This document shows, piece after piece, positions 1 to 7,942 of a stretch of 64,000 nucleotides of DNA. Source of the stretch: Nibricoccus aquaticus (lineage in GTDB: Bacteria > Verrucomicrobiota > Verrucomicrobiia > Opitutales > Opitutaceae). The translations under genes were made by a program, and so were the position numbers. The stretch lies in the NCBI RefSeq assembly GCF_002310495.1, contig NZ_CP023344.1, forward strand, positions 682,001 to 746,000, written 5' to 3'. The stretch's first letter is position 1; the number at the start of each line of letters is the position of its first letter. The notes under the pieces are model-generated. The model had not been told where the DNA came from, did not search any database, and worked only from the letters and a program-made list of their open reading frames with translations.

Positions 1-102
1 AGCACCTCCGCTGGCGCCAACCAGACCCTCGCAGCCTCCTCCGAACTCGCGAAAATGGCCGCCGACCTCAAGCGCATCGTCGACTCCGCCAACACCCGCT
101 GA
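1..102 (+). CDS. Methyl-accepting chemotaxis protein, C-terminal end (partial)
   Basis: The window opens inside an ORF whose last 33 residues end in ...SELAKMAADLKRIVDSANTR before a TGA. This is the usual end of the cytoplasmic signalling helix of methyl-accepting chemotaxis proteins; the complete MCP at 57244-58749 in this window has the same kind of region. The gene lies just upstream of cheB and cheR on the same strand, which supports a receptor-cheB-cheR operon. Sensor and membrane parts lie outside the window, so the ligand cannot be inferred. Confidence 0.8.
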   Translation, partial: STSAGANQTLAASSELAKMAADLKRIVDSANTR

Positions 103-211
103 GCCGCGTAACGCGTCCAAACGTAGCCGCGCCCCTTAGGGCGTGGCCACGCAGGGGCAGTTCCTCCGCCGCCTTTCACTCTTCCCCCTTCACCCGTCAC
201 TCTTCCTTCCA

Positions 212-1300
212 GTGTCCCCCGTGCCGCCCAAACTCCGCGTCCTCATCGTGGACGACGCCGTCGTCATGCGCCGCCTCCTCACCGAGGCGCTCAAACGCGA
301 CCCGCGTATCGAAGTCGTGGGCACCGCTCCCAACGGACGCATCGCCCTGCAAAAAATCCCGCAGGTCAATCCCGACCTCGTCACGCTCGATATGGAGATG
401 CCCGACCTCGACGGCCTCTCCACGCTCCGCGAACTCCGCCGCACCCACCCGAAGCTCCCCGTCATCATGTTCTCCGCGCTCACCCAGCGCGGAGCCGTCT
501 CCACCCTCGATGCCCTCGCCGCCGGTGCCGACGACTACGTGACCAAGCCCGTCGAATCCTCCGACCTCGCCGCCTGCATCGCCCAGCTCGAAGCCGAGTT
601 GCTTCCGAAAATCCACGCCCACTGCCGCGCCCTCACCACGCGCGTGCAACCCGCTCCGCCCACCGCCAACGCGCGCACCACGCCGCCTTTCGCCGGCCAT
701 CCCCGCTCCTTCGATCTCCTTTGCATCGGCACCTCCACCGGCGGCCCCAACGCTCTCGCCGAGCTCTTCCAGAAACTCACCGCCCCGCTCCCCGTGCCCG
801 TCGCCATCGTGCAGCACATGCCGCCGATGTTCACCAAGCTCCTCGCCGACCGCCTCAACAACATCCCCGGCCACCTCCGCTGCCACGAAGCCGCCGACGC
901 CGAGCCCATGCTCCCCGGCCACGCCTACCTCGCGCCCGGCGGCCGCCACCTCGCGATCAAACGCCAGCTCGACGGTACCTTCGTCACTCAACTCACCGAC
1001 ACCCCGCCCGAAAATTCCTGCCGCCCCGCCGTCGATGTCCTCTTCCGCACCGCCGCAGAAACCAACGCCCACATCCTCGCCGTTGTCATGACCGGCATGG
1101 GCAGCGACGGCCTCCACGGCGCCCGCCTCATCGCCGCCCGCGGCGGCCGCATCCTCGTTCAAGACGAGGCCTCCTCCGTCGTCTGGGGCATGCCCGGCGC
1201 CATCGCCCAGGCCGGCCTCGCCAACACCGTGAAACCCATCCCCGAGCTCGCCTTCGAGATCGTCCGCCGCCTCGGCTCCCCGCACCTCGCACCCGCATGA
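212..1300 (+). CDS. cheB: Chemotaxis response regulator protein-glutamate methylesterase CheB
   Basis: CheB removes methyl groups from chemoreceptor glutamates, or deamidates receptor glutamines, to reset signalling. With the start used here the receiver domain spans about residues 7-125, with acidic D14/D15, phosphoacceptor D60 and K112. The C-terminal esterase spans about 165-355, with the catalytic serine in GTSTGG (S175), histidine in QHMP (H202) and aspartate in GMGSDG (D299). The reading frame stays open upstream to a GTG at 143, but that stretch resembles intergenic sequence. GTG at 212 or 221 fits the family better, so the exact start is uncertain. Its TGA overlaps the cheR ATG (ATGA), which indicates translational coupling. 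Confidence 0.95.
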   Translation: MSPVPPKLRVLIVDDAVVMRRLLTEALKRDPRIEVVGTAPNGRIALQKIPQVNPDLVTLDMEMPDLDGLSTLRELRRTHPKLPVIMFSALTQRGAVSTLDALAAGADDYVTKPVESSDLAACIAQLEAELLPKIHAHCRALTTRVQPAPPTANARTTPPFAGHPRSFDLLCIGTSTGGPNALAELFQKLTAPLPVPVAIVQHMPPMFTKLLADRLNNIPGHLRCHEAADAEPMLPGHAYLAPGGRHLAIKRQLDGTFVTQLTDTPPENSCRPAVDVLFRTAAETNAHILAVVMTGMGSDGLHGARLIAARGGRILVQDEASSVVWGMPGAIAQAGLANTVKPIPELAFEIVRRLGSPHLAPA

Positions 1301-2133
1301 TTTCCTCGCCCCCCATCGCGGTGCCGCTCGCCCCGGAAAATTTCACCTACGTCTGCGAACTGCTCGCGCGCGAGGCCGCCATCGTTATCGAACCCGGCAA
1401 GGAATACCTCGTCGAAACCCGCCTCGGCACCCTCGCCTCCCGCCGCAATTTCTCCTGCGCCAACGCCCTCGTGGCCCAACTCCGCACCACTCCAGGATTT
1501 CTCACACCACTCCACCGCGAGGCGATCGATGCCCTCACCACCAACGAAACCCTGTTCTTCCGCGACGGTGCTCCTTTCGATGCGCTCCGCGATCACATCA
1601 TCCCTCAATTCCGCCTAAACAATCCCGGCCGCCCCTTCTCTCTCTGGTCCGCAGCCAGCTCCACCGGTCAGGAAGCCTACAGCGTAGCCATGCTGCTTGC
1701 CGAGCACTTCCCCGGTCTCCCCACCACACTGGTCGGTACCGATCTTTGCGCTGCTGTCGTCGCCCGCGCTCGCACCGGACTCTATCAACAGACTGAAGTC
1801 TCTCGCGGGCTTCCTCCCTCACTTCTTTCCAAATACTTCCAGCCCGTGAAAGACGGATGGCAACTGGTCGAGGATGTCCGCCGGCGGGCTGACTTCATCG
1901 AACTCAATCTCGCCAAACCCTGGCCAATCCTCCCCCGCTTCCACGTCGTGATGCTCCGCAACGTCATGATCTATTTCGACCTCGAAACCCGCCGCCGCAT
2001 CTTGAATCAGGTGAAACAAGTCCTCGAGCCCGGCGGCTACCTCTGCCTCGGCGGCGCCGAAACCACCATCAACCTCGACCCCGCCTTCGAACCCGTCCCC
2101 TTCGGCCGCGCCACCTTCTACCGCGTCGTATGA
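1297..2133 (+). CDS. cheR: Chemotaxis protein methyltransferase CheR
   Basis: A 278-residue CheR that transfers methyl from S-adenosylmethionine to receptor glutamates, opposing CheB. The N-terminal helical domain (about residues 10-75) is followed by the conserved TTNETLFFRD stretch and the SAM-binding segment SLWSAASSTGQEAYSVAML. NVMIYFD and LEPGGYLCLGGAE come near the end. The length is typical and no TPR tail is present. The start ATG overlaps the cheB stop. The frame is open for a long way upstream, but that is the shadow of cheB. Confidence 0.95.
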   Translation: MISSPPIAVPLAPENFTYVCELLAREAAIVIEPGKEYLVETRLGTLASRRNFSCANALVAQLRTTPGFLTPLHREAIDALTTNETLFFRDGAPFDALRDHIIPQFRLNNPGRPFSLWSAASSTGQEAYSVAMLLAEHFPGLPTTLVGTDLCAAVVARARTGLYQQTEVSRGLPPSLLSKYFQPVKDGWQLVEDVRRRADFIELNLAKPWPILPRFHVVMLRNVMIYFDLETRRRILNQVKQVLEPGGYLCLGGAETTINLDPAFEPVPFGRATFYRVV

Positions 2134-2176
2134 CGCCTTCCGCCTTGTAGGGCTCGCGCTCGCGCGACGCCTTCCG
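2132..2176. repeat. REP-like GC-rich palindrome bounded by 11-bp direct repeats
   Basis: An 11-bp sequence GACGCCTTCCG occurs at 2132-2142, across the cheR stop, and again at 2166-2176. Between the copies lies GTAGGGCTCGCGCTCGCGCG. A similar core (CTCGCGCTCGCGCGAC) recurs near 3785. The rest of the gap up to ffh holds no gene. Confidence 0.5.
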
Positions 2177-2356
2177 TTTCCGTCGTCACCACGCCCCCAC
2201 CGCGCATTCGCCCCTTCCTCTAATCCTGTCCAAAACTCCGATCCCTCCGATTCCAGCCTTCCTGAGTTCCCCTTAATCCCCCTCTGCATTCCATCCTCCC
2301 TGCCCAAAAAAATCATTCGATAAACCTGCATCGCCCGTTTCACTGAGCGTTTTCAC

Positions 2357-3697
2357 ATGTTCGAATCGCTCACCGAAAAACTCGGCAACGCCCTCCGCAA
2401 CCTCCGTGGCGTCGGCAAACTCACGGAAGAAAACATGGCCGAGGCCCTCAAAGAGGTCCGCACCGCCCTCCTCAGCGCCGACGTCCATTTCAAGGTCGTC
2501 CGCGAATTCGTCGACCGCGTCCAAGAAAAATGCGTCGGCCAGGAAGTCCTCAAAGGCGTTTCGCCCGGCCAGCAGATCGTCAAAATCATCAACGACGAAC
2601 TCGTCCGCCTCCTCGGCGAAGGCACCACCGATCTCTCCGGCGCCCGCCCGCTCAAGATCCTGATGGTCGGCCTCCACGGCTCCGGCAAAACCACCTCGAC
2701 TGCCAAGCTCGGCAAACTCCTCAAAAAACGCGGCTACCGCCCCTTCGTCGCCGCGTGCGACATCTACCGCCCCGCCGCCATCGACCAGCTCGAAATCCTC
2801 GCGAAGCAGGAAGAGCTCGGCTTCTACGCCGACCGCGCGTCCAAAGACGTCCCCGCCATCGGCACCGCCGCGCTCGCCGCCGCCAAAGAAGCCACCGCCG
2901 ACGCCATCCTCTTCGACACCGCCGGCCGCCTCCAGATCGACCACGACCTCATCGAGGAAGTGAAAAAACTCCGCGAGCGCATCCAACCCGACGAAGTCTT
3001 CCTCGTCGCCGACGGCGCCCTCGGCCAGGAAGCCGTCAACGTCGCCAAAGCCTTCAACGACGCGCTCCAGCTCACCGGCCTCATCCTCACCAAGATGGAT
3101 GGCGACGCCCGCGGCGGCGCTGCGCTCTCCATCAAGACGATCACCGGCGTCCCGATTAAATTCGTCGGCACGGGCGAAAAGACCGCCGACTTCGACACCT
3201 TCTATCCTGACCGCCTGGCCTCCCGCATCCTCGGCATGGGCGACGTCGTTTCCCTCGTCGAACGCGCTCAGGAAAACATCGATCAGAAGGAAGCCGAGAA
3301 GATGGCGGAAAAACTCCGCAAGGCCGACTTCAACCTCGAAGACTTCCTCGCGCAGATGCAGCAGATTAAAAAAATGGGCTCCATGCAGAGCATCATCGGC
3401 ATGATGCCCGGCATGAGCGGCATGCAGTTACCTGAAGGCGCCGACAAACAAATGGCCCGCACCGAAGCCATCATCAAATCGATGACGATCCAGGAACGCC
3501 GCAAACCCGAGCTCCTCAACGGCAGCCGCCGCAAACGCATCGCCGACGGCTCCGGCGTGAAGATCGTCGAAGTGAATCAGCTCATGAAGCAGTTCACGCA
3601 AATGCAGCAGATGATGAAGATGTTCAAAGGCAGCGGCGCGAAAAAGATGATGCGCCAGATGGAAGCCATGAAAAACCAAGGCGGCTTCCCCCGGTAG
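2357..3697 (+). CDS. ffh: Signal recognition particle protein Ffh (SRP54)
   Basis: The GTPase subunit of the bacterial signal recognition particle binds 4.5S RNA and signal sequences and docks with FtsY to deliver membrane proteins. It has 446 residues. The N domain spans about 1-95. The G domain contains GLHGSGKTT (105-113), DTAGR (187-191) and [10 protein letters not shown] (245-254). The methionine-rich M domain from about 325 includes [14 protein letters not shown] and a MQQMMKMFK stretch. The TAG stop lies inside a REP-like palindrome (3693-3720). No ffs RNA gene is visible nearby. Confidence 0.97.
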   Translation: MFESLTEKLGNALRNLRGVGKLTEENMAEALKEVRTALLSADVHFKVVREFVDRVQEKCVGQEVLKGVSPGQQIVKIINDELVRLLGEGTTDLSGARPLKILMVGLHGSGKTTSTAKLGKLLKKRGYRPFVAACDIYRPAAIDQLEILAKQEELGFYADRASKDVPAIGTAALAAAKEATADAILFDTAGRLQIDHDLIEEVKKLRERIQPDEVFLVADGALGQEAVNVAKAFNDALQLTGLILTKMDGDARGGAALSIKTITGVPIKFVGTGEKTADFDTFYPDRLASRILGMGDVVSLVERAQENIDQKEAEKMAEKLRKADFNLEDFLAQMQQIKKMGSMQSIIGMMPGMSGMQLPEGADKQMARTEAIIKSMTIQERRKPELLNGSRRKRIADGSGVKIVEVNQLMKQFTQMQQMMKMFKGSGAKKMMRQMEAMKNQGGFPR

Positions 3698-3758
3698 GGC
3701 TGGCACGCCGTGCCCAGCCTCCGATCCCCAGGTAGGGCCGGCACGCCGTGCCCGGCCT
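3693..3758. repeat. Two tandem copies of a GGCACGCCGTGCC palindrome
   Basis: Two near-identical units of about 28 bp, GGTAGGGC(T/C)GGCACGCCGTG and onward, lie at 3693-3720 and 3731-3758. Each can fold through the GGCACG/CGTGCC arms. The first supplies the ffh stop codon. There is no run of T residues, so this looks like an interspersed REP-like element rather than a simple terminator. Confidence 0.7.
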
Positions 3759-3891
3759 CCCCTTCGCCCGATTCCCCGCAAGACTCGCGCTCGCGCGACA
3801 CCCCGCAGCTCCCCCACTCCGCTGCCATCTCTGCACTCCCCTTCGCCTTCTCGCCTTCGCGATTCAATCAATCCGTCCCCCCCGATCACAC

Positions 3892-5271
3892 TCACCCCGC
3901 ATCCAGCGGACTCCTCACCCCGATCCCCGGCTTCTTCATCACATGCAGGTAAAGCTGCGTCGTCTCCACACTCTGGTGACCAAGCAGCTCCTGCACCGTC
4001 CGTATGTCCGTCCCACCCTCCAGCAGATGCGTCGCAAAACTATGCCGCAGCACATGCGGCGTCACCCGCTTCGTCAGCCCTGCATCTACCCCCGCCTTGC
4101 GCACCGCGTTCTGAAACGTTCCCTCCTGCACATGATGCCTCCGGTACACACCCGTCTCCGGTGTGCGCATCAGCTCCCTTGACGGAAACAACCACTGCCA
4201 CGTCCACGATACTCCCGCCTTGGAATACTTCCGAGCCAGCCCCTCCGGCAGCCACACACCCGGCACCTTCGCCTTTCGGTCTTTCTCAAATAGCAACTCC
4301 AGCCTGCGCAAATGCCCGCCCAGCCTTTCGCTCAACGACTCAGGCAGCACCGTCACCCGGTCCTTGTTTCCCTTGCCCGCGTAAACCTTCAACTGGCTTC
4401 GCTCCAGATCCAGGTGATGAATACGCAGCCGCAACAGCTCCATCAGTCGTAATCCGGCCCCGTACATCAGCTCCGCCATCAGCCTCGGCGTATCGTTTAG
4501 CTGGTCAAAAACCCTCTGGCACTCCGCCCGGGTCAACACCGTGGGCACCGTCTGCCGGGTGCGCGCCCGCTTGAAATCGAACTGCCCCAGATCTCGCTTC
4601 AGCCCCTCCTGCAAAAAGAAAACCAGCGCGTTGAGCGCCTGTTTCTGAGTGGACGGACTCGCCCGCCGTTCGACCGCCAGCCCGGTCAAAAACGCGGCCA
4701 CATCATCGCCCGTCGCCGCATACGGAGAATGCCCATCCAACTGTGAACTAAACCTTGCCGCCCACATCCGGTACGTCTGCTCCGTCCGCCAAAGCACGCC
4801 CTTCCTACGCAACGCCACGATCAAATCGCGCTCCCAATCCGCACCGCCCAAATCCTCTCCCGCTTTAGGAGCGATTCCACTCCGTGCCGGGAGCGCCGGC
4901 GGCCCGCCGGCTTTTCCGCGACCAATCGCGTCCACCTGCACCCGTCGCGTAGGCGAAGATTCTACGCGGTCCGCTGCGCCCACCTTCTCCGACGTCTCCC
5001 GCGTCTGCGCTGCGCGGAAAAACCACCGCAGCGCCTCCCGCACCTTTTCGAGACGGCAATTTTCTTGTTTCTCGTAAGCCTCGATATACTCCTTCGCACG
5101 CATGATCGTCGCGGGCGCACGGACCGATTTACAATGGCGGAGAAACCCGAGTATCGCGCGCGTATACACCACACGCTCTCGCTCGGTCACCACCCGTTCC
5201 AGCGCGTCCCGCCAATCCGGAAACGACACAGCCGCGCTGTTGCGCCCACTTTTCCCGCCTTGCAAAGCCAT
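3892..5271 (-). CDS. intI: Integron integrase IntI (tyrosine recombinase) with N-terminal extension
   Basis: A tyrosine recombinase catalysing attI x attC and attC x attC recombination of gene cassettes. The catalytic residues are all present: R275 (GAGLR), K300, H406 and R409 (TPHVLRH), H432 (LLGH) and Y441 (QLYLH). The IntI-specific additional domain is visible at about 338-364 (GVWLPEGLARKYSKAGVSW). The protein ends in GVRSPLDAG, nearly the IntI1 C terminus. It is 459 residues long, against about 320-340 for typical IntI. The additional 120 or so residues comprise a helical N-terminal block (about 18-90) and a linker (about 100-145) before the usual core-binding domain. The gene is divergent from the array, as expected. 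The start ATG at 5271 is the first in frame and its Shine-Dalgarno site is weak. Confidence 0.95.
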   Translation of the reverse strand: MALQGGKSGRNSAAVSFPDWRDALERVVTERERVVYTRAILGFLRHCKSVRAPATIMRAKEYIEAYEKQENCRLEKVREALRWFFRAAQTRETSEKVGAADRVESSPTRRVQVDAIGRGKAGGPPALPARSGIAPKAGEDLGGADWERDLIVALRRKGVLWRTEQTYRMWAARFSSQLDGHSPYAATGDDVAAFLTGLAVERRASPSTQKQALNALVFFLQEGLKRDLGQFDFKRARTRQTVPTVLTRAECQRVFDQLNDTPRLMAELMYGAGLRLMELLRLRIHHLDLERSQLKVYAGKGNKDRVTVLPESLSERLGGHLRRLELLFEKDRKAKVPGVWLPEGLARKYSKAGVSWTWQWLFPSRELMRTPETGVYRRHHVQEGTFQNAVRKAGVDAGLTKRVTPHVLRHSFATHLLEGGTDIRTVQELLGHQSVETTQLYLHVMKKPGIGVRSPLDAG

Positions 5272-5277
5272 ACTCGC

Positions 5278-5421
5278 AGTTGAGCTTTGCTAGGCGACAT
5301 GAAGCAACCTCCTTTTCCTCAAAATCTCCCGAATCCCCTCAGCTAAAATTTGTTATGACGTCGCCTTTCCAATGCCCCGCCCCCTCCCATTCTCTCAACC
5401 CCATCCTGGCAAAGCTCAACT
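5278..5421. repeat. Inverted repeat bracketing the intI-attI intergenic region
   Basis: AGTTGAGCTTTGCTAGG at 5278-5294 and CCTGGCAAAGCTCAACT at 5405-5421 are reverse complements with 16 of 17 positions matching, separated by 110 bp. The right copy abuts the TCAACTGAGTTGA palindrome just before the first core site. It may be an integrase or regulator binding pair. Confidence 0.65.
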
Positions 5422-5448
5422 GAGTTGATGCCAATAACACTGTTCGGC
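5405..5448 (+). other. Candidate attI insertion site
   Basis: The first core site, GTTCGGC at 5442-5448, has no attC arm upstream and sits directly before the first cassette ORF, 171 bp from the integrase start codon. Upstream lie the palindrome TCAACTGAGTTGA and GATGCCAATAACACT, which could supply the L half of a simple attI core. The position defines it as attI; its outer limits are inferred. Confidence 0.7.
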
Positions 5449-5455
5449 AAAAGCG

Positions 5456-5863
5456 ATGAAGCCTATTCTTCTACTCCTAATCTTGCTGCTGGTTGGGGCT
5501 GGATGCGTTGGGCCGTTTAAGAAGAAGGCTGCTTGGTCGCCTGCGGAAGTTACAGAGTGGTACCAAGGCACCTCGATTCCTGCTACGATCCATCGCGGTA
5601 TTGGTTATCAGGGTACCGACGAGTCGTTTCACTACTTCATCGCGCGCCCGATCGACTTTTTCGTCTTCATCAAGATTCCCCGCGCACAGCTCCAAATCGA
5701 AGATGTTCAGCCGCGCCAGCAGTCGTCGTCCGCAGGTTTAGGCGTCTATTACTGGGTCGATCCGCTCCAAGGATTCAGAAAGAAAGAGCCGAACCAGCCA
5801 GTACAGCGCAACGCCTCGACGGGGTCCGTTTCGAATTTCGAGTCGCTAGCTCGGCGTGGCTGA
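5456..5863 (+). CDS. Cassette 1: small lipoprotein, unknown function
   Basis: A 135-residue product. The hydrophobic signal sequence ends in LVGAGC, a lipobox placing the mature protein on a membrane via Cys17. The mature part (about 18-110) has a WYQGT...IHRGIGYQG stretch and a FIARPIDFFVFIKIPR segment, and is not recognised. The last 24 or so residues (EPNQPVQRNASTGS and onward) are encoded by the attC, and the stop lies inside attC. The same cassette is repeated at 12496-12903. It is the first cassette, and therefore the one most likely to be expressed if a promoter lies in intI or attI. Confidence 0.8.
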   Translation: MKPILLLLILLLVGAGCVGPFKKKAAWSPAEVTEWYQGTSIPATIHRGIGYQGTDESFHYFIARPIDFFVFIKIPRAQLQIEDVQPRQQSSSAGLGVYYWVDPLQGFRKKEPNQPVQRNASTGSVSNFESLARRG

Positions 5864-5879
5864 CCAGAGAACGATGGGC
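5788..5879 (+). repeat. attC 1 (92 bp)
   Basis: R'' GCCGAAC; L'' CAGCGCAACGCC pairs with L' GGCGTGGCTG; closing core GATGGGC. It has rare variants (GCTAGC, GAGAAC) shared only with attC 17. R'' matches this cassette's own 5' core GTTCGGC. Confidence 0.9.
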
Positions 5880-5887
5880 GGAAGAGC

Positions 5888-6220
5888 ATGAGCATTGTAG
5901 CGGGAGATTTTCCGGAGGCTATCGCGAGATTCGTGGCGAAGAAGAAAGAGGCCGTCCGGCATTCACGGTGCTCGAAGAAAGCGCACGCGACGTTCGTCGC
6001 CACTGGCGAAGCGATGTCTCGAAAGAAAGTGGTCGTTCGGACTTCGGCGTTTTCCAGCGACAGCGTCTCGCTCATCGGCGCCGTTTCCGAAGCGCCCATC
6101 CAGGCGCTACAGACAACGCGCTGGAGCGGGGCCGTTTTTCTCACGCGCCTCCTCCGCTCAACCCTCAGCCGTTTCTCAAACAGCCTGCTGCGCGCTCGCC
6201 AGCGCGCGTCTGACCAGTGA
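5888..6220 (+). CDS. Cassette 2: possible small protein, weak coding evidence
   Basis: The only plausible rightward ORF starts MSIVAGDFPEAIARF after a GGAAGA motif. It gives about 68 residues before the attC and 42 more from attC-encoded sequence. The basic, Ser/Lys-rich product is not recognised. The same 350-bp cassette occurs three times (5874, 7284, 13978) with no visible change. A second open frame (LEESARDV) resembles cassette 24 (DESARAAT), so the true reading frame is unclear. The cassette may instead carry an RNA or promoter. Confidence 0.4.
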   Translation: MSIVAGDFPEAIARFVAKKKEAVRHSRCSKKAHATFVATGEAMSRKKVVVRTSAFSSDSVSLIGAVSEAPIQALQTTRWSGAVFLTRLLRSTLSRFSNSLLRARQRASDQ

Positions 6221-6229
6221 TCGTTAGGC
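6094..6229 (+). repeat. attC 2 (136 bp type)
   Basis: R'' GCCCATC complements the unusual core GATGGGC at this cassette's start. L'' CAGACAACGCGCTGG pairs with L' CCAGCGCGCGTCTG. Closing core GTTAGGC. Confidence 0.85.
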
Positions 6230-6239
6230 AAAGAAGCGC

Positions 6240-6716
6240 ATGGAAAAATATAGCTCACTCGTCGCTAAAATCGGTAGGAAAACTCGAGGTAAATTTGGGC
6301 CAGCCTCCACGTACCGAATCACGCAGCTCAAGAAGCTAAAGTTCCCAAGTGATGTTATTGAGTTTTATCGTCGATACGAGCCGGTGGACATAGTCGAAGG
6401 CTGCGTACGCTTGCTTCCTATCAAGATGATCGTCGCCGAAAACAAGGACTTGATTCCTGGATGCTATGCGTCTCGTAGAGGGTTTGTTGCTTTCGCTTCG
6501 ACGTTTGCTGGAGACGCGTACTGCTTCGATGCGGGCTCCAAGAGTAACCCTAGCCGGATTGTTTTGTTATCCCACGATGAGGTAGGCCCGCGAATGGCGC
6601 GGAAGACTTTGCTTAGGATCGCGGTGCCAGTGGCCACGGAATTGTCAGAGTTCTTGCAGTTGTTCTTAGATGATGCGCTGGATCAGCCGCCCCCAGGTGA
6701 AGGGCTCGAAGACTAG
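6240..6716 (+). CDS. Cassette 3: SMI1/KNR4 (SUKH) family protein
   Basis: A 158-residue protein with SUKH hallmarks: LKFPSDVIEFYRRYEPVDIV near residues 35-55, the turn into RLLPIKMI, RGFVAFASTFAGDAYCFD at about 80-98, and a conserved acidic HDEVG. Many SUKH proteins are immunity proteins that neutralise contact-dependent toxins; that role here is family knowledge, not shown by the sequence. No toxin gene accompanies it. The cassette is duplicated at 11354-11830. The stop precedes the attC, unlike the lipoprotein cassettes. Confidence 0.8.
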   Translation: MEKYSSLVAKIGRKTRGKFGPASTYRITQLKKLKFPSDVIEFYRRYEPVDIVEGCVRLLPIKMIVAENKDLIPGCYASRRGFVAFASTFAGDAYCFDAGSKSNPSRIVLLSHDEVGPRMARKTLLRIAVPVATELSEFLQLFLDDALDQPPPGEGLED

Positions 6717-6736
6717 CCATGCACAATGAAGACGGA

Positions 6737-6828
6737 GCCTAACAAGCCGCTACAGCGCAACGCCTCGACGGGGTCCGTTTCGAGTTTCAAGTCGCCAGCT
6801 CGGCGTGGCTGATCAGTGATCGTTAGCC
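6737..6828 (+). repeat. attC 3 (92 bp)
   Basis: R'' GCCTAAC complements the 5' core GTTAGGC. It carries variants AACAAGCC, TTTCAAG and TGATCAG that recur only in attC 15. Closing core GTTAGCC. Confidence 0.9.
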
Positions 6829-6832
6829 AAAA

Positions 6833-7273
6833 ATGAAGGTCTTTGCAGCCATACTTCTGCTCGCGATGTGCGTATGCTGCGGCTGTCAGTCCGAGAAGGC
6901 GCTTCCTCCCGCAGCATATTCCAGCACGACCATTCAGCATATCGCCACCCTTCGCCGCGGCGACACTCCTGAAGAGGTCGTTCGAAAGCTCGGGGCGCCA
7001 GCATCGGTCGCCGTAGTTCTTCCTTGGCTGATGTATTACGCCCAAGAAAAAGAAGGCTTTTATTATCGTGTGACCTTCACACTCAGAGACGCACGAAAGC
7101 TGAATCCCGAAGATACCATCGAGCAAGTCACGTTGACATCGGGAATCGTGGACGGGCCTGAACCCGTTGTTGTGTGGCCAACGTCGAAGAAGAAAGAGGC
7201 TAACCAGCCGCTACAGCGCAACGCCTCGACGAGGCCCATTTCAAATTTCGAGTCGCCAGCTCGGCGTGGCTGA
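6833..7273 (+). CDS. Cassette 4: BamE/OmlA-like small lipoprotein
   Basis: A 146-residue product. The signal sequence MKVFAAILLLAMCVCCGC ends in a cysteine-rich lipobox. The following IATLRRGDTPEEVVRKLGAP resembles the SmpA/OmlA/BamE motif in which a short helix follows the anchor. A beta segment (YYRVTFTLRDARKL, then IEQVTLTSG) comes next. About 24 C-terminal residues derive from attC. It is probably anchored to a membrane. An identical cassette lies at 8083-8523. A BamE-like fold is inferred from the motif only. Confidence 0.7.
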   Translation: MKVFAAILLLAMCVCCGCQSEKALPPAAYSSTTIQHIATLRRGDTPEEVVRKLGAPASVAVVLPWLMYYAQEKEGFYYRVTFTLRDARKLNPEDTIEQVTLTSGIVDGPEPVVVWPTSKKKEANQPLQRNASTRPISNFESPARRG

Positions 7274-7289
7274 CCAGTGATCGATGGGC
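7198..7289 (+). repeat. attC 4 (92 bp)
   Basis: R'' GGCTAAC complements this cassette's 5' core GTTAGCC. Closing core GATGGGC, which begins cassette 5. Confidence 0.9.
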
Positions 7290-7297
7290 GGAAGAGC

Positions 7298-7630
7298 ATG
7301 AGCATTGTAGCGGGAGATTTTCCGGAGGCTATCGCGAGATTCGTGGCGAAGAAGAAAGAGGCCGTCCGGCATTCACGGTGCTCGAAGAAAGCGCACGCGA
7401 CGTTCGTCGCCACTGGCGAAGCGATGTCTCGAAAGAAAGTGGTCGTTCGGACTTCGGCGTTTTCCAGCGACAGCGTCTCGCTCATCGGCGCCGTTTCCGA
7501 AGCGCCCATCCAGGCGCTACAGACAACGCGCTGGAGCGGGGCCGTTTTTCTCACGCGCCTCCTCCGCTCAACCCTCAGCCGTTTCTCAAACAGCCTGCTG
7601 CGCGCTCGCCAGCGCGCGTCTGACCAGTGA
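7298..7630 (+). CDS. Cassette 5: second copy of the cassette 2 ORF
   Basis: Same 350-bp cassette as at 5874-6223, down to the attC arms; only the upstream and downstream neighbours differ. The predicted 110-residue product starts MSIVAGDFPEAIARF and is not recognised. A GTG at 7277 in the preceding attC would extend the frame but lies outside the cassette, so the internal ATG is preferred. Coding status is uncertain. Confidence 0.4.
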   Translation: MSIVAGDFPEAIARFVAKKKEAVRHSRCSKKAHATFVATGEAMSRKKVVVRTSAFSSDSVSLIGAVSEAPIQALQTTRWSGAVFLTRLLRSTLSRFSNSLLRARQRASDQ

Positions 7631-7639
7631 TCGTTCGGC
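7504..7639 (+). repeat. attC 5 (136 bp type)
   Basis: R'' GCCCATC matching core GATGGGC; same arms as attC 2 and 20. Closing core GTTCGGC. Confidence 0.85.
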
Positions 7640-7647
7640 AAAAGAAG

Positions 7648-7938
7648 ATGATCGCCATCGAAGTATCCTGTAACGGCGCGAAAGTTGTGCTCGCCGGCTC
7701 GGAGGCCCTTGAAGGCGGAATGATTGGTGCGAGTGTCGACGTGCCCGATACATGCGAGGACAAGGTACTCCTCACGGTTTTCGGCGTTACGAAGTATGTA
7801 GAGGGAGAGCAGCAGCGAGTTCTTTATTGGAAGGAGCGGATGCCGTTTTCAGTTGGAGACGAGATTCGAATCAGGGCTATTCCCTCCTCGGTAGCCGATC
7901 CTCACGAGAGCGAAAGCGATCCTCTAACTGAAGAATGA
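7648..7938 (+). CDS. Cassette 6: hypothetical protein
   Basis: A 96-residue acidic protein starting MIAIEVSCNGAKVVLAG, with an ATG just after the core and an AAAGAAG motif. The pattern of short hydrophobic strands (VLLTVFGVTKYV, QRVLYWKERMPF, DEIRIRAI) suggests a small beta-rich soluble domain. The acidic tail HESESDPLTEE ends before the attC. No signal peptide or membrane segment and no recognised family. Confidence 0.7.
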   Translation: MIAIEVSCNGAKVVLAGSEALEGGMIGASVDVPDTCEDKVLLTVFGVTKYVEGEQQRVLYWKERMPFSVGDEIRIRAIPSSVADPHESESDPLTEE

Positions 7939-7942
7939 AAGA

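Noticed and set aside
3892-5271. Phage or XerC/D-type integrase
   Set aside because: The IntI-specific internal domain and the GVRSPLD C terminus, plus the attC array, identify an integron integrase.
5533-6213. Long rightward frame spanning the cassette 1 to cassette 2 boundary
   Set aside because: It runs through the attC in an alternative open phase and joins parts of two cassettes; there is no start or coding support.
7063-7641. Leftward open frames of 120-190 codons across cassettes
   Set aside because: They cross attC sites and cassette boundaries and repeat only because cassettes and attC repeat; they are shadows of the real rightward ORFs.
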